Program-made: the position numbers and the translations under genes | Notes under the pieces: generated by a model | Told to the model about the DNA's origin: nothing | The model's input: only the letters and a program-made list of their open reading frames with translations | The model's database searches: none | Part shown: in pieces, positions 1-9,146 of the stretch | Layout: each line of letters begins with the position of its first letter | Position numbering within the stretch: position 1 is the stretch's first letter | Assembly: GCF_000520815.1 (NCBI RefSeq) | Contig: NZ_ASRY01000203.1 | Span: 1 to 35,335 of the forward strand | Direction of reading: 5' to 3' | Origin: Paenibacillus maysiensis | GTDB lineage: Bacteria; Bacillota; Bacilli; Paenibacillales; Paenibacillaceae | DNA length: 35,335 nt

Positions 1-1003
1 CCCAGGATAACAGCGTCTTTTCGCGTATAGAGTATCGGGAGAAAAGCAGACTCAGGAACACGCCAATTGGACGGGCTACGAGCATCAGAATAAAGGAAAG
101 TGCCAAACTCTGCCACGCAATGCCGAGCAACTGATCGGGAAAAACCAGCAGTCCCAGCAGGACGAACATCATAATCTGCACCATCCAGGCGAAGCCGTTG
201 TTAAAATGAATAATAGACCGCTTGTAGGTCAGGTCCGAATTACCCAGCACAATGGCCATGACATAAACCGCCAGCAATCCGCTTGCCTCCAGTAACGATG
301 CCGCCGCATATGTCAAGACCGCAAATGCCAGCGCCATTACAGGATACAAACCGGATGAATCAAAATTCATTTTATTAATGGCATATACAGCTATGCGTCC
401 GAGCACAAAACCAACGACCAGACCAAAACCCATTTCCCACAAAAATAGTAGAATATGTACCCAAATGGATTGCTCAGGGTGATGTATTAGCTCAATCAAT
501 GTTACCGTGAGGAATACGGCCATCGGATCATTACTGCCGGACTCCGCTTCCAGCGTGGATGTAATTCGTTTTTTGATGTTTTTACCACCTAAAACAGAAA
601 ACACCGCTGCCGCATCCGTCGATCCGACAATTGCGCCGAACAGCATGGATTCCACCCAACTCACACCTAAAATAAACTTGGCGCAAACGCCAATGACCAC
701 CGTCGTAATAATGACGCCAAGCGTCGATAATGATATCGCAGGTCGAATGACTGGCTTAACATCTGCAAACTTCGTTTGCATCCCGCCTTCAAACAAAATA
801 ACGATGAGCGCGAGAATCCCCACCAACTGCGTAATAAACGCATTATCAAAATAAATAAACTGACTCAGCACCATGCCAACGGCAATAAACAAAACAAGCG
901 CAGGCATACCAAAACGACTGGAAAATTTGGTAGTTAAAACACCGACCAGCAGTAAGCCGGACAGCAAAAGCACAATAAAATTAATAACGGTTGTCTGTTC
1001 CAT
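1..1003 (-). CDS. Potassium/proton antiporter, NhaP2/CvrA-like (3' end outside the window)
   Basis: An open frame begins at ATG 1003 and runs without a stop to the window edge, giving at least 334 residues, so the C-terminus is missing. The sequence is a run of hydrophobic segments typical of a CPA1-type monovalent cation/proton antiporter at the cell membrane. Recognisable motifs are GSTDAAAVFSVL (about residues 126-137) and AESGSNDPMAVF (about 152-163), whose Asn-Asp pair matches the ion-binding position of the NhaP2/CvrA family. TAGGAGA lies 8-9 nt before the ATG. Members of this family usually carry C-terminal TrkA-C (RCK_C) regulatory domains, which would lie outside the window. K+ versus Na+ preference cannot be told from this part. 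Family assignment is firm and substrate is inferred. Confidence 0.85.
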   Translation of the reverse strand, partial: MEQTTVINFIVLLLSGLLLVGVLTTKFSSRFGMPALVLFIAVGMVLSQFIYFDNAFITQLVGILALIVILFEGGMQTKFADVKPVIRPAISLSTLGVIITTVVIGVCAKFILGVSWVESMLFGAIVGSTDAAAVFSVLGGKNIKKRITSTLEAESGSNDPMAVFLTVTLIELIHHPEQSIWVHILLFLWEMGFGLVVGFVLGRIAVYAINKMNFDSSGLYPVMALAFAVLTYAAASLLEASGLLAVYVMAIVLGNSDLTYKRSIIHFNNGFAWMVQIMMFVLLGLLVFPDQLLGIAWQSLALSFILMLVARPIGVFLSLLFSRYSIREKTLLSW

Positions 1004-1107
1004 ACGACAGCTTCTCCTATCTTGAAAATAGATGTTCATTTTTTCGCCTTTTATCTATATACCCTCAAATCACGCAGAATACTAATCTTAGATAAAAAAA
1101 TATATAT

Positions 1108-1173
1108 AAAATCAAAAAATCCAGCTCATGAGCTGTGCTAATCAGCACTCCATGAGCTGGATTTTTTGATTTT
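1108..1173 (-). terminator. Long perfect bidirectional hairpin terminator after fumC
   Basis: Arms 1108-1130 and 1151-1173 are exact reverse complements (23 bp), with a smaller GTGCT/AGCAC stem in the loop. The outer arms are A-rich on one side and T-rich on the other, so either strand ends in a U-rich tract. It lies 30 nt past the fumC stop and separates fumC from the antiporter gene. Confidence 0.9.
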
Positions 1174-1204
1174 ATAGGACTTGAACTGCGAAATTCTCAG
1201 CGCT

Positions 1205-2593
1205 TTATGCTTTGGGCTGAATCATATTCGCCGGTACAACATATTGGTCGAACTGCTCTTCGGTCAACAATCCACTACGCAGAGCCGCTTCTTTGAGAGA
1301 CAATCCTTCCGCGTGTGCAAGTTTGGCAATTTTAGCGGCATTTTCATATCCAATATACGGATTTAATGCTGTCACCAGCATCAGCGAATTGTTCAAATTG
1401 TGCTCAATTTTAGTGAGATCCGGCTCGATACCAACTGCGCAGTTGTCATTAAAGGCAACAATTGAATCGGCTAGCAGATTCACGGACTGCAGGAAGTTAT
1501 AAATAATGACCGGCTTAAACACGTTCAGCTCAAAATTTCCCTGACTCGCAGCAAAGCCGATAGCGGCATCATTACCCATGACCTGCGTTACGACCATCGT
1601 AAGGGCCTCACTCTGGGTCGGATTGACCTTGCCCGGCATGATCGAGCTGCCCGGCTCGTTAGCAGGAATCGTGATTTCACCCAAGCCGCTACGCGGACCG
1701 CTTGCCAGCCAGCGAACATCGTTAGCGATTTTCATCAAATCAGCTGCGAGTGCTTTAACTGCTCCGTGTACGGCAACCACTTCATCATGACTCGTCAGCG
1801 CATGGAATTTGTTTGGTGCGGACGTGAACGTTTTGCCGGTGAAGCTGGAAATTTCCGCAGAGGTTCGGTCACCGAACTCCGGGTGAGCGTTAATACCCGT
1901 GCCCACGGCTGTACCGCCAATCGCCAACTCCTTCATATATTGCACCGTGTCGATGATAATTCGCTTGCTTTTGTCCAGCATGGCATACCAGCCGCTGATT
2001 TCCTGACCCAGTGTAAGCGGTGTGGCATCCTGCAAGTGAGTACGTCCGATTTTAATAATATCCTTAAATTGCTCTGACTTCTGCTGAAAGGTTTCTTTCA
2101 GCTTATCAATAGCAGGCAGCAAGTGATCCTCCACTGCAATGACACCCGCTACATGAAGTGCCGTCGGAAACGTATCATTCGAGCTTTGCGACATGTTCAC
2201 ATCGTCATTGGGATGCAGCTTCGCATCCTGTCCCTGCTCTTGCAGCCATTGACTTCCAAGATGAGCAATCACTTCGTTCACATTCATATTGGACTGCGTG
2301 CCGCTTCCTGTCTGCCATACAACCAATGGGAAATGGTCATCGACCCGTCCAGCAAGAATTTCGTCCGCCGCATAAATAATGGCGTCCTGCTTCTCCTGTG
2401 ACAGCTTGCCCAACTTATAATTGCTGATCGCTGCACTCTTCTTGAGCACTGCGAACGCCTGAATAACCTCTAAAGGCATTTTCTCCGAGCCAATCGGGAA
2501 ATTTTCCTTGCTGCGCTGTGTTTGCGCTCCCCACAGACGGTCTGCCGGTACTTTGATTTCACCCAACGTATCTTTTTCGATGCGGTAGTTCAA
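1205..2593 (-). CDS. fumC: Class II fumarate hydratase
   Basis: Catalyses the reversible hydration of fumarate to L-malate in the TCA cycle (cytoplasmic, homotetramer in the family). The protein has the class II opening [20 protein letters not shown] and the fumarase/aspartase superfamily signature [11 protein letters not shown] near residue 315, which carries the catalytic serine loop. The frame is open upstream to 2659, but TTG at 2591-2593 is the better start: AGGAGG lies 7 nt before it, and the resulting 462 residues match the usual family length and the normal [12 protein letters not shown] N-terminus. A TATAAT -10 lies upstream and a strong terminator follows, so fumC is probably a single-gene unit. 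It sits downstream of leuA in the same orientation with a gap of about 160 nt. Confidence 0.96.
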   Translation of the reverse strand: MNYRIEKDTLGEIKVPADRLWGAQTQRSKENFPIGSEKMPLEVIQAFAVLKKSAAISNYKLGKLSQEKQDAIIYAADEILAGRVDDHFPLVVWQTGSGTQSNMNVNEVIAHLGSQWLQEQGQDAKLHPNDDVNMSQSSNDTFPTALHVAGVIAVEDHLLPAIDKLKETFQQKSEQFKDIIKIGRTHLQDATPLTLGQEISGWYAMLDKSKRIIIDTVQYMKELAIGGTAVGTGINAHPEFGDRTSAEISSFTGKTFTSAPNKFHALTSHDEVVAVHGAVKALAADLMKIANDVRWLASGPRSGLGEITIPANEPGSSIMPGKVNPTQSEALTMVVTQVMGNDAAIGFAASQGNFELNVFKPVIIYNFLQSVNLLADSIVAFNDNCAVGIEPDLTKIEHNLNNSLMLVTALNPYIGYENAAKIAKLAHAEGLSLKEAALRSGLLTEEQFDQYVVPANMIQPKA

Positions 2594-2650
2594 CTCATTT
2601 CCTCCTCTTGGCCTATGTAATTCAGACAAAATATGGTGACTTCCTTGCCT

Positions 2651-2679
2651 ATTATACATTAAATTTCAAAGGTTATCAT
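2651..2679 (-). promoter_or_regulatory. Sigma-A-type promoter of fumC
   Basis: Read on the minus strand, ATGATA (2674-2679) is followed after 17 nt by a perfect TATAAT (2651-2656). This is 58 nt upstream of the proposed TTG start. The -35 matches TTGACA at four of six positions. Confidence 0.6.
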
Positions 2680-2753
2680 ATATTTTGCAAGCGCTTTTTT
2701 ACGATTAGTCCGGAGGAGGAATGTATCGTCAGCTACAAACCGTTGCGGTCGGT

Positions 2754-4298
2754 TCAGCTAATGGTGATATTTCCTTTAGCGCGAACTTCTTTTCTACCCA
2801 ATAGCTTATTCAGCGCGTCGATATAAGCTTTGGCGCTGGCTTCCAAAATATCTGTACTTGTGCCTCTTCCACGGGCGGTGTATTCTCCTTGTCTCAGAAC
2901 AGCATGCACTTCTCCGAGAGCATCCTTACCATACGTTACAGATTGAATCGAATAATCCTCCAATTCCACTTCTTCATCACTGGCTTTGTCTATAGCATGA
3001 AAAATCGCGTCTACGGAGCCGTTGCCCATCGCCACTTCATCAATAGCTGTTCCGTCCTGTTTAATCAGTCGAATGGATGCTACCGGAACCGACTGATTGC
3101 CATAGGATACCTGAATGGAATCCAGCGTGTAAATCTGCGGCGAGGCACTGCGGCTCTCATCCATCAGGACGAGCAGATCTTCATCCAACACCTGTTTTTT
3201 CTTGTCCGTCAAGGCTTTGAATTTACGGAACGCCTCCTGAAGCTGCTCCTCTGTCAAAGCATCAAACCCCATGTCCGCCAGTTTTTCCTTGAACGCATGC
3301 CGACCCGAGTGCTTGCCGAGTACAAGCTTACTCGTCTTCAAGCCGATGCGCTCCGGGGACACGATTTCATATGTCGTACGCTCCTTAAGCATCCCGTCCT
3401 GGTGAATACCGGACTCGTGGGCAAAAGCATTCGCTCCAACAATGGCCTTGTTCCCCGGTACGGACATCCCCGTGCGTTTGCTCACCAGGCGACTGGTGGC
3501 ATACAATTCCTCCAGAACCAGACTGGTTTGCGCATCATAAAGATCGGTTCTGGTATCAAGAGCCAGCGCGACCTCCTCCACTGGTGTATTTCCGGCACGT
3601 TCCCCGATGCCATTGATTGTGCCTTCAAATTGATCTACACCATTACGGATGGCCGCCAGTGTGTTAGCTGTTGCCATGCCGAGATCATCATGACAGTGGG
3701 TGCTGAGCTGTATTTTTTCGATGCCCGGCACTTGGGCTTTTACGATTCTGAACATTTCGCCGAACTGATCCGGCGAAGCATACCCAACGGTGTCCGGTAG
3801 ATTGACGACCGTTGCTCCAGCACGGATCGCCATATCCACGACCTCGCAAATAAAGTCCAGCTCAGTACGACTGGCATCCTCCGCCGAAAATTCCACCTTA
3901 TCAAAATACTTGCGTCCATAGCGAATGGCTGCGGCTGCGGTCTCCAGTACCTTCGTCTTATCCATTCGCAGCTTGTGCTGGCGGTGAATGGGTGAGGTAG
4001 CCAAAAACAGATGAAGACAGGCGTCCTCCGCTCCCCACAGTGCCTCTCTGACCGCATCTATATCCTGCTCTTTCGAACGTGCAAAACCAACCAAGGTTGA
4101 GTTGGTAACCTGTTTGGCAATCTCCTGCATGCTGAATATCTCACCTGGCGAGGTAGCCGGAAAACCGGTTTCTATCCGATCTACGCCCAATTTTTGCAGT
4201 TGAAGGGCGATTTCCACCTTTTCTGTACTGGTCAGACTAACTCCTGGTGATTGTTCTCCATCTCTTAACGTTGTGTCCAACACCCATATTTTGCGCAT
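2754..4298 (-). CDS. leuA: 2-isopropylmalate synthase
   Basis: Condenses acetyl-CoA with 2-oxoisovalerate, the first committed step of leucine synthesis. The 514 residues match the bacterial LeuA length. The N-terminal HMGL-like TIM barrel shows the TLRDGEQ motif (residues 10-16) and the metal-binding HCHDD (H201, H203). The C-terminal region from about residue 390 corresponds to the LeuA allosteric dimerisation domain that binds leucine. AAAGGTGG precedes the ATG. No leuBCD genes adjoin it, so it stands alone here, next to a FadR-type regulator. No T-box or leucine-rich leader peptide is visible in the roughly 100-nt upstream gap, but a gapped inverted repeat is (see the site at 4328-4377). 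A paralogous homocitrate- or citramalate-type specificity cannot be excluded by eye, though the motifs fit LeuA. Confidence 0.92.
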   Translation of the reverse strand: MRKIWVLDTTLRDGEQSPGVSLTSTEKVEIALQLQKLGVDRIETGFPATSPGEIFSMQEIAKQVTNSTLVGFARSKEQDIDAVREALWGAEDACLHLFLATSPIHRQHKLRMDKTKVLETAAAAIRYGRKYFDKVEFSAEDASRTELDFICEVVDMAIRAGATVVNLPDTVGYASPDQFGEMFRIVKAQVPGIEKIQLSTHCHDDLGMATANTLAAIRNGVDQFEGTINGIGERAGNTPVEEVALALDTRTDLYDAQTSLVLEELYATSRLVSKRTGMSVPGNKAIVGANAFAHESGIHQDGMLKERTTYEIVSPERIGLKTSKLVLGKHSGRHAFKEKLADMGFDALTEEQLQEAFRKFKALTDKKKQVLDEDLLVLMDESRSASPQIYTLDSIQVSYGNQSVPVASIRLIKQDGTAIDEVAMGNGSVDAIFHAIDKASDEEVELEDYSIQSVTYGKDALGEVHAVLRQGEYTARGRGTSTDILEASAKAYIDALNKLLGRKEVRAKGNITIS

Positions 4299-4327
4299 TC
4301 AGAACCCACCTTTGGTTTTATTTTAGG

Positions 4328-4377
4328 AGATGATCGATATAAAAGATTTACAATTCAATTTATTCATCCGATCATCT
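4328..4377. promoter_or_regulatory. Inverted repeat upstream of leuA, candidate operator
   Basis: AGATGATCG (4328-4336) and CGATCATCT (4369-4377) are perfect 9-bp inverted arms separated by 32 nt, in the gap between the regulator gene and leuA. The right arm is part of a 19-bp stretch (4363-4381) that matches 16 of 19 positions with the region over the regulator's own start codon (5104-5122). That fits a shared operator for the neighbouring FadR-family protein, but this is inference. Confidence 0.4.
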
Positions 4378-4397
4378 GATGTTTAAGATTAAAAAAA

Positions 4398-5108
4398 TTA
4401 TGAATTTCCCATATGCTTTTGCAGTTCCAGCTTGGTGCCATCCAAATGCTGAATACTGTATAGCTCGGCAGCCTTGGCATCCTGATCGCGGATCGCTTCA
4501 TATATTTTCTCATGCTGAAGTGTAAAAGGATTTTGCATCGCCGGATCGGTTACGAGATTTTTCAGCGCCTTCCGAATCGCCTCTACAAAGCTGCGATACA
4601 CATCTGTAAGCACTTTATTACGTGTAGCTCCGGCAACAGCCAAGTGAAAAGTGATATCCGCATCCAGATACCCGTTCAAATCTCCAGCAGCCAATGTCAC
4701 GGCACGACGGTCCAGCGCCTCGCGCATCAAGCGTAAATCTTCATCCTTACGTCGTAAAGCAGCCAGTCTGGCAATTTCCAGCTCCAACACACTCCGCACC
4801 TCATAGACTTCAATTATTTCAGCGCGACTCAGTCGGTAATCCAGAGGCTCCTGGGAAGTCGTCGGTTGGCATACAAAGGTTCCGTGTCCTTGTTTTTTCT
4901 CTAATAAACCGGCATGTACGAGAACGCTGACCGCTTCACGCACCGTGGAACGCCCTACTCCAAAAAGCTTCATCAGCTCAGGCTCTGTCGGAACTTTTGT
5001 ACCCACATCCCATTCACCAGTAGCTATTTTTCGTTGCAGCTGTTCAGCCACTTCATCAGCGATTTGCTTGCGTTTGACGGCTTGAAAAGGCACCATTTCC
5101 TGATTCAT
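4398..5108 (-). CDS. FadR-subfamily GntR transcriptional regulator
   Basis: A 236-residue DNA-binding regulator. The N-terminus (about residues 12-78) is a GntR-type winged helix, with the characteristic KVPTEPELMKLFGVGRSTVR and the wing segment GLLEKKQGHGTFV. The rest (about 95-225) is an all-helical FCD ligand-binding domain, whose family usually senses organic acids through Asp/His metal ligands. AGGAGA lies 7 nt before the ATG. It is transcribed toward leuA with a 99-nt gap, so leuA (and perhaps fumC) is the natural candidate target. The effector is unknown. Related regulators control lactate, gluconate or fatty-acid genes. Confidence 0.9.
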   Translation of the reverse strand: MNQEMVPFQAVKRKQIADEVAEQLQRKIATGEWDVGTKVPTEPELMKLFGVGRSTVREAVSVLVHAGLLEKKQGHGTFVCQPTTSQEPLDYRLSRAEIIEVYEVRSVLELEIARLAALRRKDEDLRLMREALDRRAVTLAAGDLNGYLDADITFHLAVAGATRNKVLTDVYRSFVEAIRKALKNLVTDPAMQNPFTLQHEKIYEAIRDQDAKAAELYSIQHLDGTKLELQKHMGNS

Positions 5109-5235
5109 CTGATCATCTCCTGTTTCGTATCATACTATGATGGCTTGCCATCCTGCAACCTATTTTTCATGTTCCTTTCCTCACTAAACAGACTTCTGCC
5201 TGTAATATTTGTCTTATCCACCTCTCCCATCAACA

Positions 5236-5274
5236 AAATAAAGCCCGCACCGTTGGACACGATACAGGCTTATT
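5236..5274 (-). terminator. Terminator after the aldose epimerase gene
   Basis: On the minus strand AATAAGCC (5267-5274) pairs with GGCTTTATT (near 5238-5246) around a loop of about 20 nt. The 3' arm runs into a U-rich TTTTGTT. It lies just past the stop at 5290. Confidence 0.65.
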
Positions 5275-5289
5275 CCGATAAAATATAGG

Positions 5290-6309
5290 CTAGGATTTCG
5301 ATTGTGCAGGTGTAACACAATACAAACGGCTGGTTGCTTCAAAAATATGGCCTGGAGCAAGTGCAATCAACCCGATCTCCTCCGCAGGCAAGTCCGGACG
5401 ATTCGGTGCATTGATCATGTTCATTTGCGGCTCAGGACAGATGAATTCCTTGTTCGCTTTGTTATTCCAGATCATCCAATGCTTATAGGCCGTGCCTACA
5501 TCGTATACGAGAGTAGCACCTGTCTTACTGTGTGTCAGCTCCATATAGTTGCGTCCATTTTGCGGAGCTACCGTGTAATGATTGTCCATCGATGCAAAAT
5601 AGGGACTCACTCCCGTTGTCTTCAGCAATTCCTCTTCCGGTGACAATGGCTGGAACTGTCCTGTGGCTAACAACCGCTCCGTCAACTCGCGACGCTCACC
5701 GATGGTAACCTTAATTTTGTAGTCTTCCGGCGAACTCTCCGGTACGAATGGAACCCGAATTGCCGTGTGAAAGGCATACAGGTTTGGAATCGGCTGATCA
5801 CCCTCGTTGTGGATCACATAACGCTGATGCAGTCCAAATTCGTCCAGGCTATATGTTAGCTTGATGGTAAAGGTGAACGGCAAATAGCGGAACATGGGGT
5901 GTCCTTCCCTCACACGCTGATTCATTACCACATAGCTGCCTTGTTCTCCAGATCCGTAGTCCTCAACCTCCCACCGGACGGTGTGTAAAAAACCGTGCAA
6001 ATGGTTGTGGGTCGCCGTTTCATTGATGGGCAGTTCATATGTAACTCCATTCCACAGGAATTTGCCATCCTCATACCGATTCGGAGGATACAGGAAAGGA
6101 ATCCCATAGACTGACGGACTTTGTTTAAAAGTCTCTATGCTGTCAGCTTCCGGCTCGCGGAGAAATGAATATCCTGTCTCATTGTCACGAAAAGAAATCA
6201 GATTTGCGCCGTTTCCCGGCAGGGCTACCGCTTCATAACGCCCGAATTTAAGGCGAATCGCCGGTATTCCATAATAAAGGTCACCAATTGCAGCATGCAG
6301 ATGTGTCAT
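5290..6309 (-). CDS. Aldose 1-epimerase family protein
   Basis: Galactose mutarotase-fold enzyme, expected to interconvert alpha and beta anomers of an aldohexose or a related sugar in the cytoplasm. Visible family features are PPNRYEDG (Asn77-Arg78, substrate contacts), THNHLHGF (His105 region, the catalytic-base histidine) and a C-terminal CPEPQMNMINAP with the glutamate expected to be catalytic. The length of 339 residues is typical. I chose ATG 6309 because AAGGAGG lies 7 nt upstream; an in-frame TTG directly before it is too close to the ribosome binding site. No sugar transport or kinase gene adjoins, so the physiological sugar is unknown. Confidence 0.88.
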   Translation of the reverse strand: MTHLHAAIGDLYYGIPAIRLKFGRYEAVALPGNGANLISFRDNETGYSFLREPEADSIETFKQSPSVYGIPFLYPPNRYEDGKFLWNGVTYELPINETATHNHLHGFLHTVRWEVEDYGSGEQGSYVVMNQRVREGHPMFRYLPFTFTIKLTYSLDEFGLHQRYVIHNEGDQPIPNLYAFHTAIRVPFVPESSPEDYKIKVTIGERRELTERLLATGQFQPLSPEEELLKTTGVSPYFASMDNHYTVAPQNGRNYMELTHSKTGATLVYDVGTAYKHWMIWNNKANKEFICPEPQMNMINAPNRPDLPAEEIGLIALAPGHIFEATSRLYCVTPAQSKS

Positions 6310-6403
6310 CAAAAATCCTCCTTGATGAATGACGATGGTTAATGAAAGCGTTAGCTTTTGGCTTGACTATACCATGCTGAGCAAAAAAATTCCATGCCAA
6401 CAC

Positions 6404-6430
6404 AAAAAAACGATGCCCCGTAAGGCATCG
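6404..6430 (-). terminator. Intrinsic terminator after the MBL-fold gene
   Basis: CGATGCC (6411-6417) and GGCATCG (6424-6430) form a 7-bp stem with a 6-nt loop. On the minus strand it is followed by seven Ts (6404-6410). It sits just downstream of the stop at 6445. Confidence 0.88.
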
Positions 6431-6444
6431 TCCTTTCCACGTCA

Positions 6445-7248
6445 CTACACATAGCGCCCCTGCTTGGGTACAGCCGTGTGCTCAAAATCCTCCGCCAGTC
6501 GTTCCAACTGGGTCGTGAGCTCATTTCCCTGCATGTAGTGACCATGTCCCGTAACAGCAATCTCCGGCTTTAAACCGGACAGCAGTTCCACTGACCGCTG
6601 CGCAGCCTGCCAATCTGTCGTAAAATATGCAGGCGGACCGTGTACTTCTTTTTCCTGTAAAATAACTGCCAGCGCCGATTCCTGTTTTACTGTAATAAAA
6701 GCATCTCCAGCTACCAGCAACCGTCTGCGTTCATGAAAAAGCGATATGTGACCCGGCGTATGTCCAGGTGTATGCAGCCACTTCCACCCAGGCGCACCGG
6801 GCACACTGCCATTCTTAGGCAGACGGGTAATGCGATCATCCAGATCAATGGCATCATTGGGATATAAAAAGGAAACGCTCGACAGCAGACCTCCACCCAC
6901 ACTGGGATCGGGTTGTTGGTAATCCTTCATCCCTGTCAAGTAAGGAAGCTCCAGCGGGTGCGCATACACAGGGGTACCCCAATGCTGAACCAGCTCAATG
7001 ACCGATCCCACATGATCAAAATGCCCATGAGTGAGCACAATAGCAACGGGAGGGCCAGCGAACCGTTCCTCAGCCAAGTGAATTATCGAGTCTGTAAACC
7101 CTGCCATCCCCGTATCCACCAGTACCCAGGATCGACTTCCCGGCTCCCCGATAAAACACACATTTACAAACAGCGTCCGTAAGCTCAGAAGATCGGGAGC
7201 AGCCTCTTCATTTGCTGTCATTCCTTCGGTGAACAGATGATTTACCAA
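6445..7248 (-). CDS. MBL-fold metallo-hydrolase
   Basis: Metallo-beta-lactamase superfamily hydrolase with the metal-binding signature THGHFDHVG (about residues 73-81), a second histidine in TPGHTPGHISLF, an aspartate in VAGDAF and a late TGHGH. These match a binuclear metal site of the glyoxalase II-like or lactonase-like type. The frame is open to a GTG at 7269, which has no ribosome binding site. The in-frame TTG at 7246-7248 lies 8 nt after GGGGAGG and gives 267 residues, so I prefer it. The substrate cannot be deduced. The gene is followed by its own terminator and stands apart from the aldose epimerase. Confidence 0.85.
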   Translation of the reverse strand: MVNHLFTEGMTANEEAAPDLLSLRTLFVNVCFIGEPGSRSWVLVDTGMAGFTDSIIHLAEERFAGPPVAIVLTHGHFDHVGSVIELVQHWGTPVYAHPLELPYLTGMKDYQQPDPSVGGGLLSSVSFLYPNDAIDLDDRITRLPKNGSVPGAPGWKWLHTPGHTPGHISLFHERRRLLVAGDAFITVKQESALAVILQEKEVHGPPAYFTTDWQAAQRSVELLSGLKPEIAVTGHGHYMQGNELTTQLERLAEDFEHTAVPKQGRYV

Positions 7249-7375
7249 ACCGTCATCCTCCCCATTCACATGGAATTTGCTGTCATTATCGACCTATAGG
7301 CTTCCCCCATGTCGGCAGATTATGCGGACACTGCTAAATATAATCCGCTTGTCACGAAAATAGACCATGTTTACA

Positions 7376-7663
7376 TTACTCGGGTAATTTACTCCATGCC
7401 GCATCAAGCAAATAATCAAACAAATCATCGTTCTCTTCAATCCATGCATCCATACGCAGCATCTCTTCCTCTACGCGTGGCTCGCCTGCAAAATGAAGAC
7501 TGTAATCCCACTCCTTGCCCCTTTTGCTATGGAACGTAATTTCGTATACAGAGGTCTGTCCGTCTACTCCAAACACGACCTGACCCAAGTATGCACCATT
7601 CTCATCTCTAGTCATTTGTGCCTGCTGAATATGTACTTCCTGAGGTGCATTTTGATCCGTCAT
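7376..7663 (-). CDS. Small hypothetical protein, 95 aa
   Basis: I do not recognise this protein. It is acidic and soluble-looking, with no signal peptide or membrane segment. The middle (about residues 24-60) looks like beta strands (GQVVFGVDGQTSVYEITF) and the C-terminus is helical and acid/aromatic-rich (WIEENDDLFDYLLDAAW). AGGGCGG lies about 8 nt before the ATG. The reading frame stays open with coding-like composition, and the gene lies head-to-head with the aminopeptidase gene. Probably a real conserved small gene of the lineage, function unknown. Confidence 0.65.
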   Translation of the reverse strand: MTDQNAPQEVHIQQAQMTRDENGAYLGQVVFGVDGQTSVYEITFHSKRGKEWDYSLHFAGEPRVEEEMLRMDAWIEENDDLFDYLLDAAWSKLPE

Positions 7664-7709
7664 TCATCTATCCGCCCTTTCATTTTCACCAAAATGTACC
7701 AAAATGGAT

Positions 7710-7738
7710 TTGTGAACCTTTTCGTTACATTGTACAAT
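7710..7738 (+). promoter_or_regulatory. Sigma-A-type promoter of the aminopeptidase gene
   Basis: TTGTGA (7710-7715) and TACAAT (7733-7738) are separated by 17 nt, matching the consensus at four and five of six positions. A small GCCCT/AGGGC hairpin (7787-7800) lies in the leader before the ribosome binding site. Confidence 0.65.
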
Positions 7739-7826
7739 ATATAAGCCGTGTGTGGAATTTGCAAAAAACTGCGCAGGCAACCCCGAGCCCTGTTAAGGGC
7801 CTTTTCGTGAAATGGAGGAAAGTTAC

Positions 7827-9059
7827 ATGTCAGATTTTCAACAAAAATTGCAAAAATATGCCGAGTTAGCTGTTCGGGTAGGGGCTAATGTCCAGCCTGG
7901 GCAAACACTCATCGTTCATGCTCCCATCCTGTCCGCTGAACTTGTGCGGCTTATTGTCAAATCCGCGTATACCGTCGGAGCCAAGCTGGTTAAGGTAAAA
8001 TGGAGCGACGAAGCCATCACTCGCCTGCAATATGAACTGGCTCCTGATGAGACTTTTAATATTCCTCCCAAATGGTACGCGGCTGAAATGACCGAAGAGG
8101 TCGAGAACGGCGCAGCGGTACTGCATATCATAGCAGAAAATCCGGATTTACTTCAAGGTATCCCGTCCAGTCGCATTACTGCGGCTCAGCGTGTGCGTTC
8201 ACATGAATTGCGCCAATACCGCGAACTTCAAATGGCCGACAAATTCAGTTGGGCTCTGATTGCTTACCCTTCCGAAGAATGGGCTGCCAAAGTATTCCCG
8301 AATCTGCCAGCTTCCGAACAAATAGATAAGCTGTGGGAAGCTATTTTCAGCACTGTGCGTGTGGATTTGGATAACCCGGTAGAAGCATGGAAAGAGCATT
8401 TGAAAACACTCTCCAGCAAATCAGATATTTTGAATGCCAAACGCTATAAAAAGCTGCATTATCTGGCCCCAGGTACCGATCTAACCATCGAATTGGCTAA
8501 AGATCACCTGTGGGTTGCAGCCGAAAGTGTCAATCAGCAAGGACATACCTTCGTAGCCAATATGCCTACCGAGGAAGTGTTTACTGCCCCGCTCAAAACC
8601 GGAGTGAATGGCAAAGTAAGCAGCACTAAACCGCTCAGCTACAGCGGAAATATTATCGACAACTTTACGCTGACCTTTGAAAACGGACGCATTATCGATG
8701 TGCAGGCTGAAACAGGCTTGGAGACTCTTCAGCATCTCGTTGAAATGGATGAAGGCTCCCACTACTTGGGCGAAGTCGCTCTTGTGCCTCACCAGTCCCC
8801 CATTTCGGATAAGAACATTTTATTCTATAATACGTTGTTTGACGAAAATGCTTCCAACCATCTGGCCATCGGCAATGCCTATGCATTTAACCTCAAAGGC
8901 GGCAAGGACATGACTCAGGAGCAGTTGGCAGCCAACGGCCTGAATTCCAGTTTGACACACGTCGATTTTATGATCGGCTCAGGTGAAATGGACATTAACG
9001 GCGTCACCGAGGACGGTACCGAGGAGCCCATCTTCCGCAAAGGAAACTGGGCGATCTAA
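7827..9059 (+). CDS. ampS: M29 family aminopeptidase (AmpS/aminopeptidase II type)
   Basis: Metal-dependent cytoplasmic aminopeptidase that removes N-terminal residues from peptides. The 410 residues match the M29 family length. C-terminal metal-site segments are recognisable in order: MPTEEVFTAP (Glu ligand), LGEVALVP (Glu), LFDENASNHLAIGNAY (His and the conserved Tyr) and THVDFMIGS (His-x-Asp). I chose ATG 7827, 8 nt after GGAGG; the frame also opens at 7812, but that ATG overlaps the ribosome binding site itself. The gene has its own promoter and terminator and is one of the few plus-strand genes here. Confidence 0.93.
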   Translation: MSDFQQKLQKYAELAVRVGANVQPGQTLIVHAPILSAELVRLIVKSAYTVGAKLVKVKWSDEAITRLQYELAPDETFNIPPKWYAAEMTEEVENGAAVLHIIAENPDLLQGIPSSRITAAQRVRSHELRQYRELQMADKFSWALIAYPSEEWAAKVFPNLPASEQIDKLWEAIFSTVRVDLDNPVEAWKEHLKTLSSKSDILNAKRYKKLHYLAPGTDLTIELAKDHLWVAAESVNQQGHTFVANMPTEEVFTAPLKTGVNGKVSSTKPLSYSGNIIDNFTLTFENGRIIDVQAETGLETLQHLVEMDEGSHYLGEVALVPHQSPISDKNILFYNTLFDENASNHLAIGNAYAFNLKGGKDMTQEQLAANGLNSSLTHVDFMIGSGEMDINGVTEDGTEEPIFRKGNWAI

Positions 9060-9065
9060 AAAGAC

Positions 9066-9118
9066 AAAAAAGGCTCACGCCGCTTTCATGCTTTCATGCG
9101 GAGGAGCCTTTTTTTTCT
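9066..9118. terminator. Bidirectional terminator between ampS and gldA
   Basis: AAAAAAGGCTC (9066-9076) pairs with GAGCC plus a long T run (9104-9116). An inner CCGC/GCGG stem extends it. U-rich tails exist on both strands, so it can end ampS on plus and the gldA unit on minus. Confidence 0.85.
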
Positions 9119-9146
9119 TCATTCAATGGGTTAGGTCACAAACGTT

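Noticed and set aside
2714..2798. Plus-strand short ORF with GGAGGAGGA directly before an ATG
   Set aside because: The ribosome binding site has no proper spacing, and the frame is antisense to the end of leuA with no coding character.
2889..3800. 303-codon plus-strand open frame
   Set aside because: Lies wholly antisense to leuA, whose protein motifs are intact; a shadow frame.
4299..4397. T-box or leucine leader peptide before leuA
   Set aside because: The gap is too short and has no T-box motif, leucine codon run or terminator/antiterminator pair.
7690..7707. Tandem CCAAAATG copies before the aminopeptidase promoter
   Set aside because: Two short copies only, on the edge of chance in AT-rich DNA.
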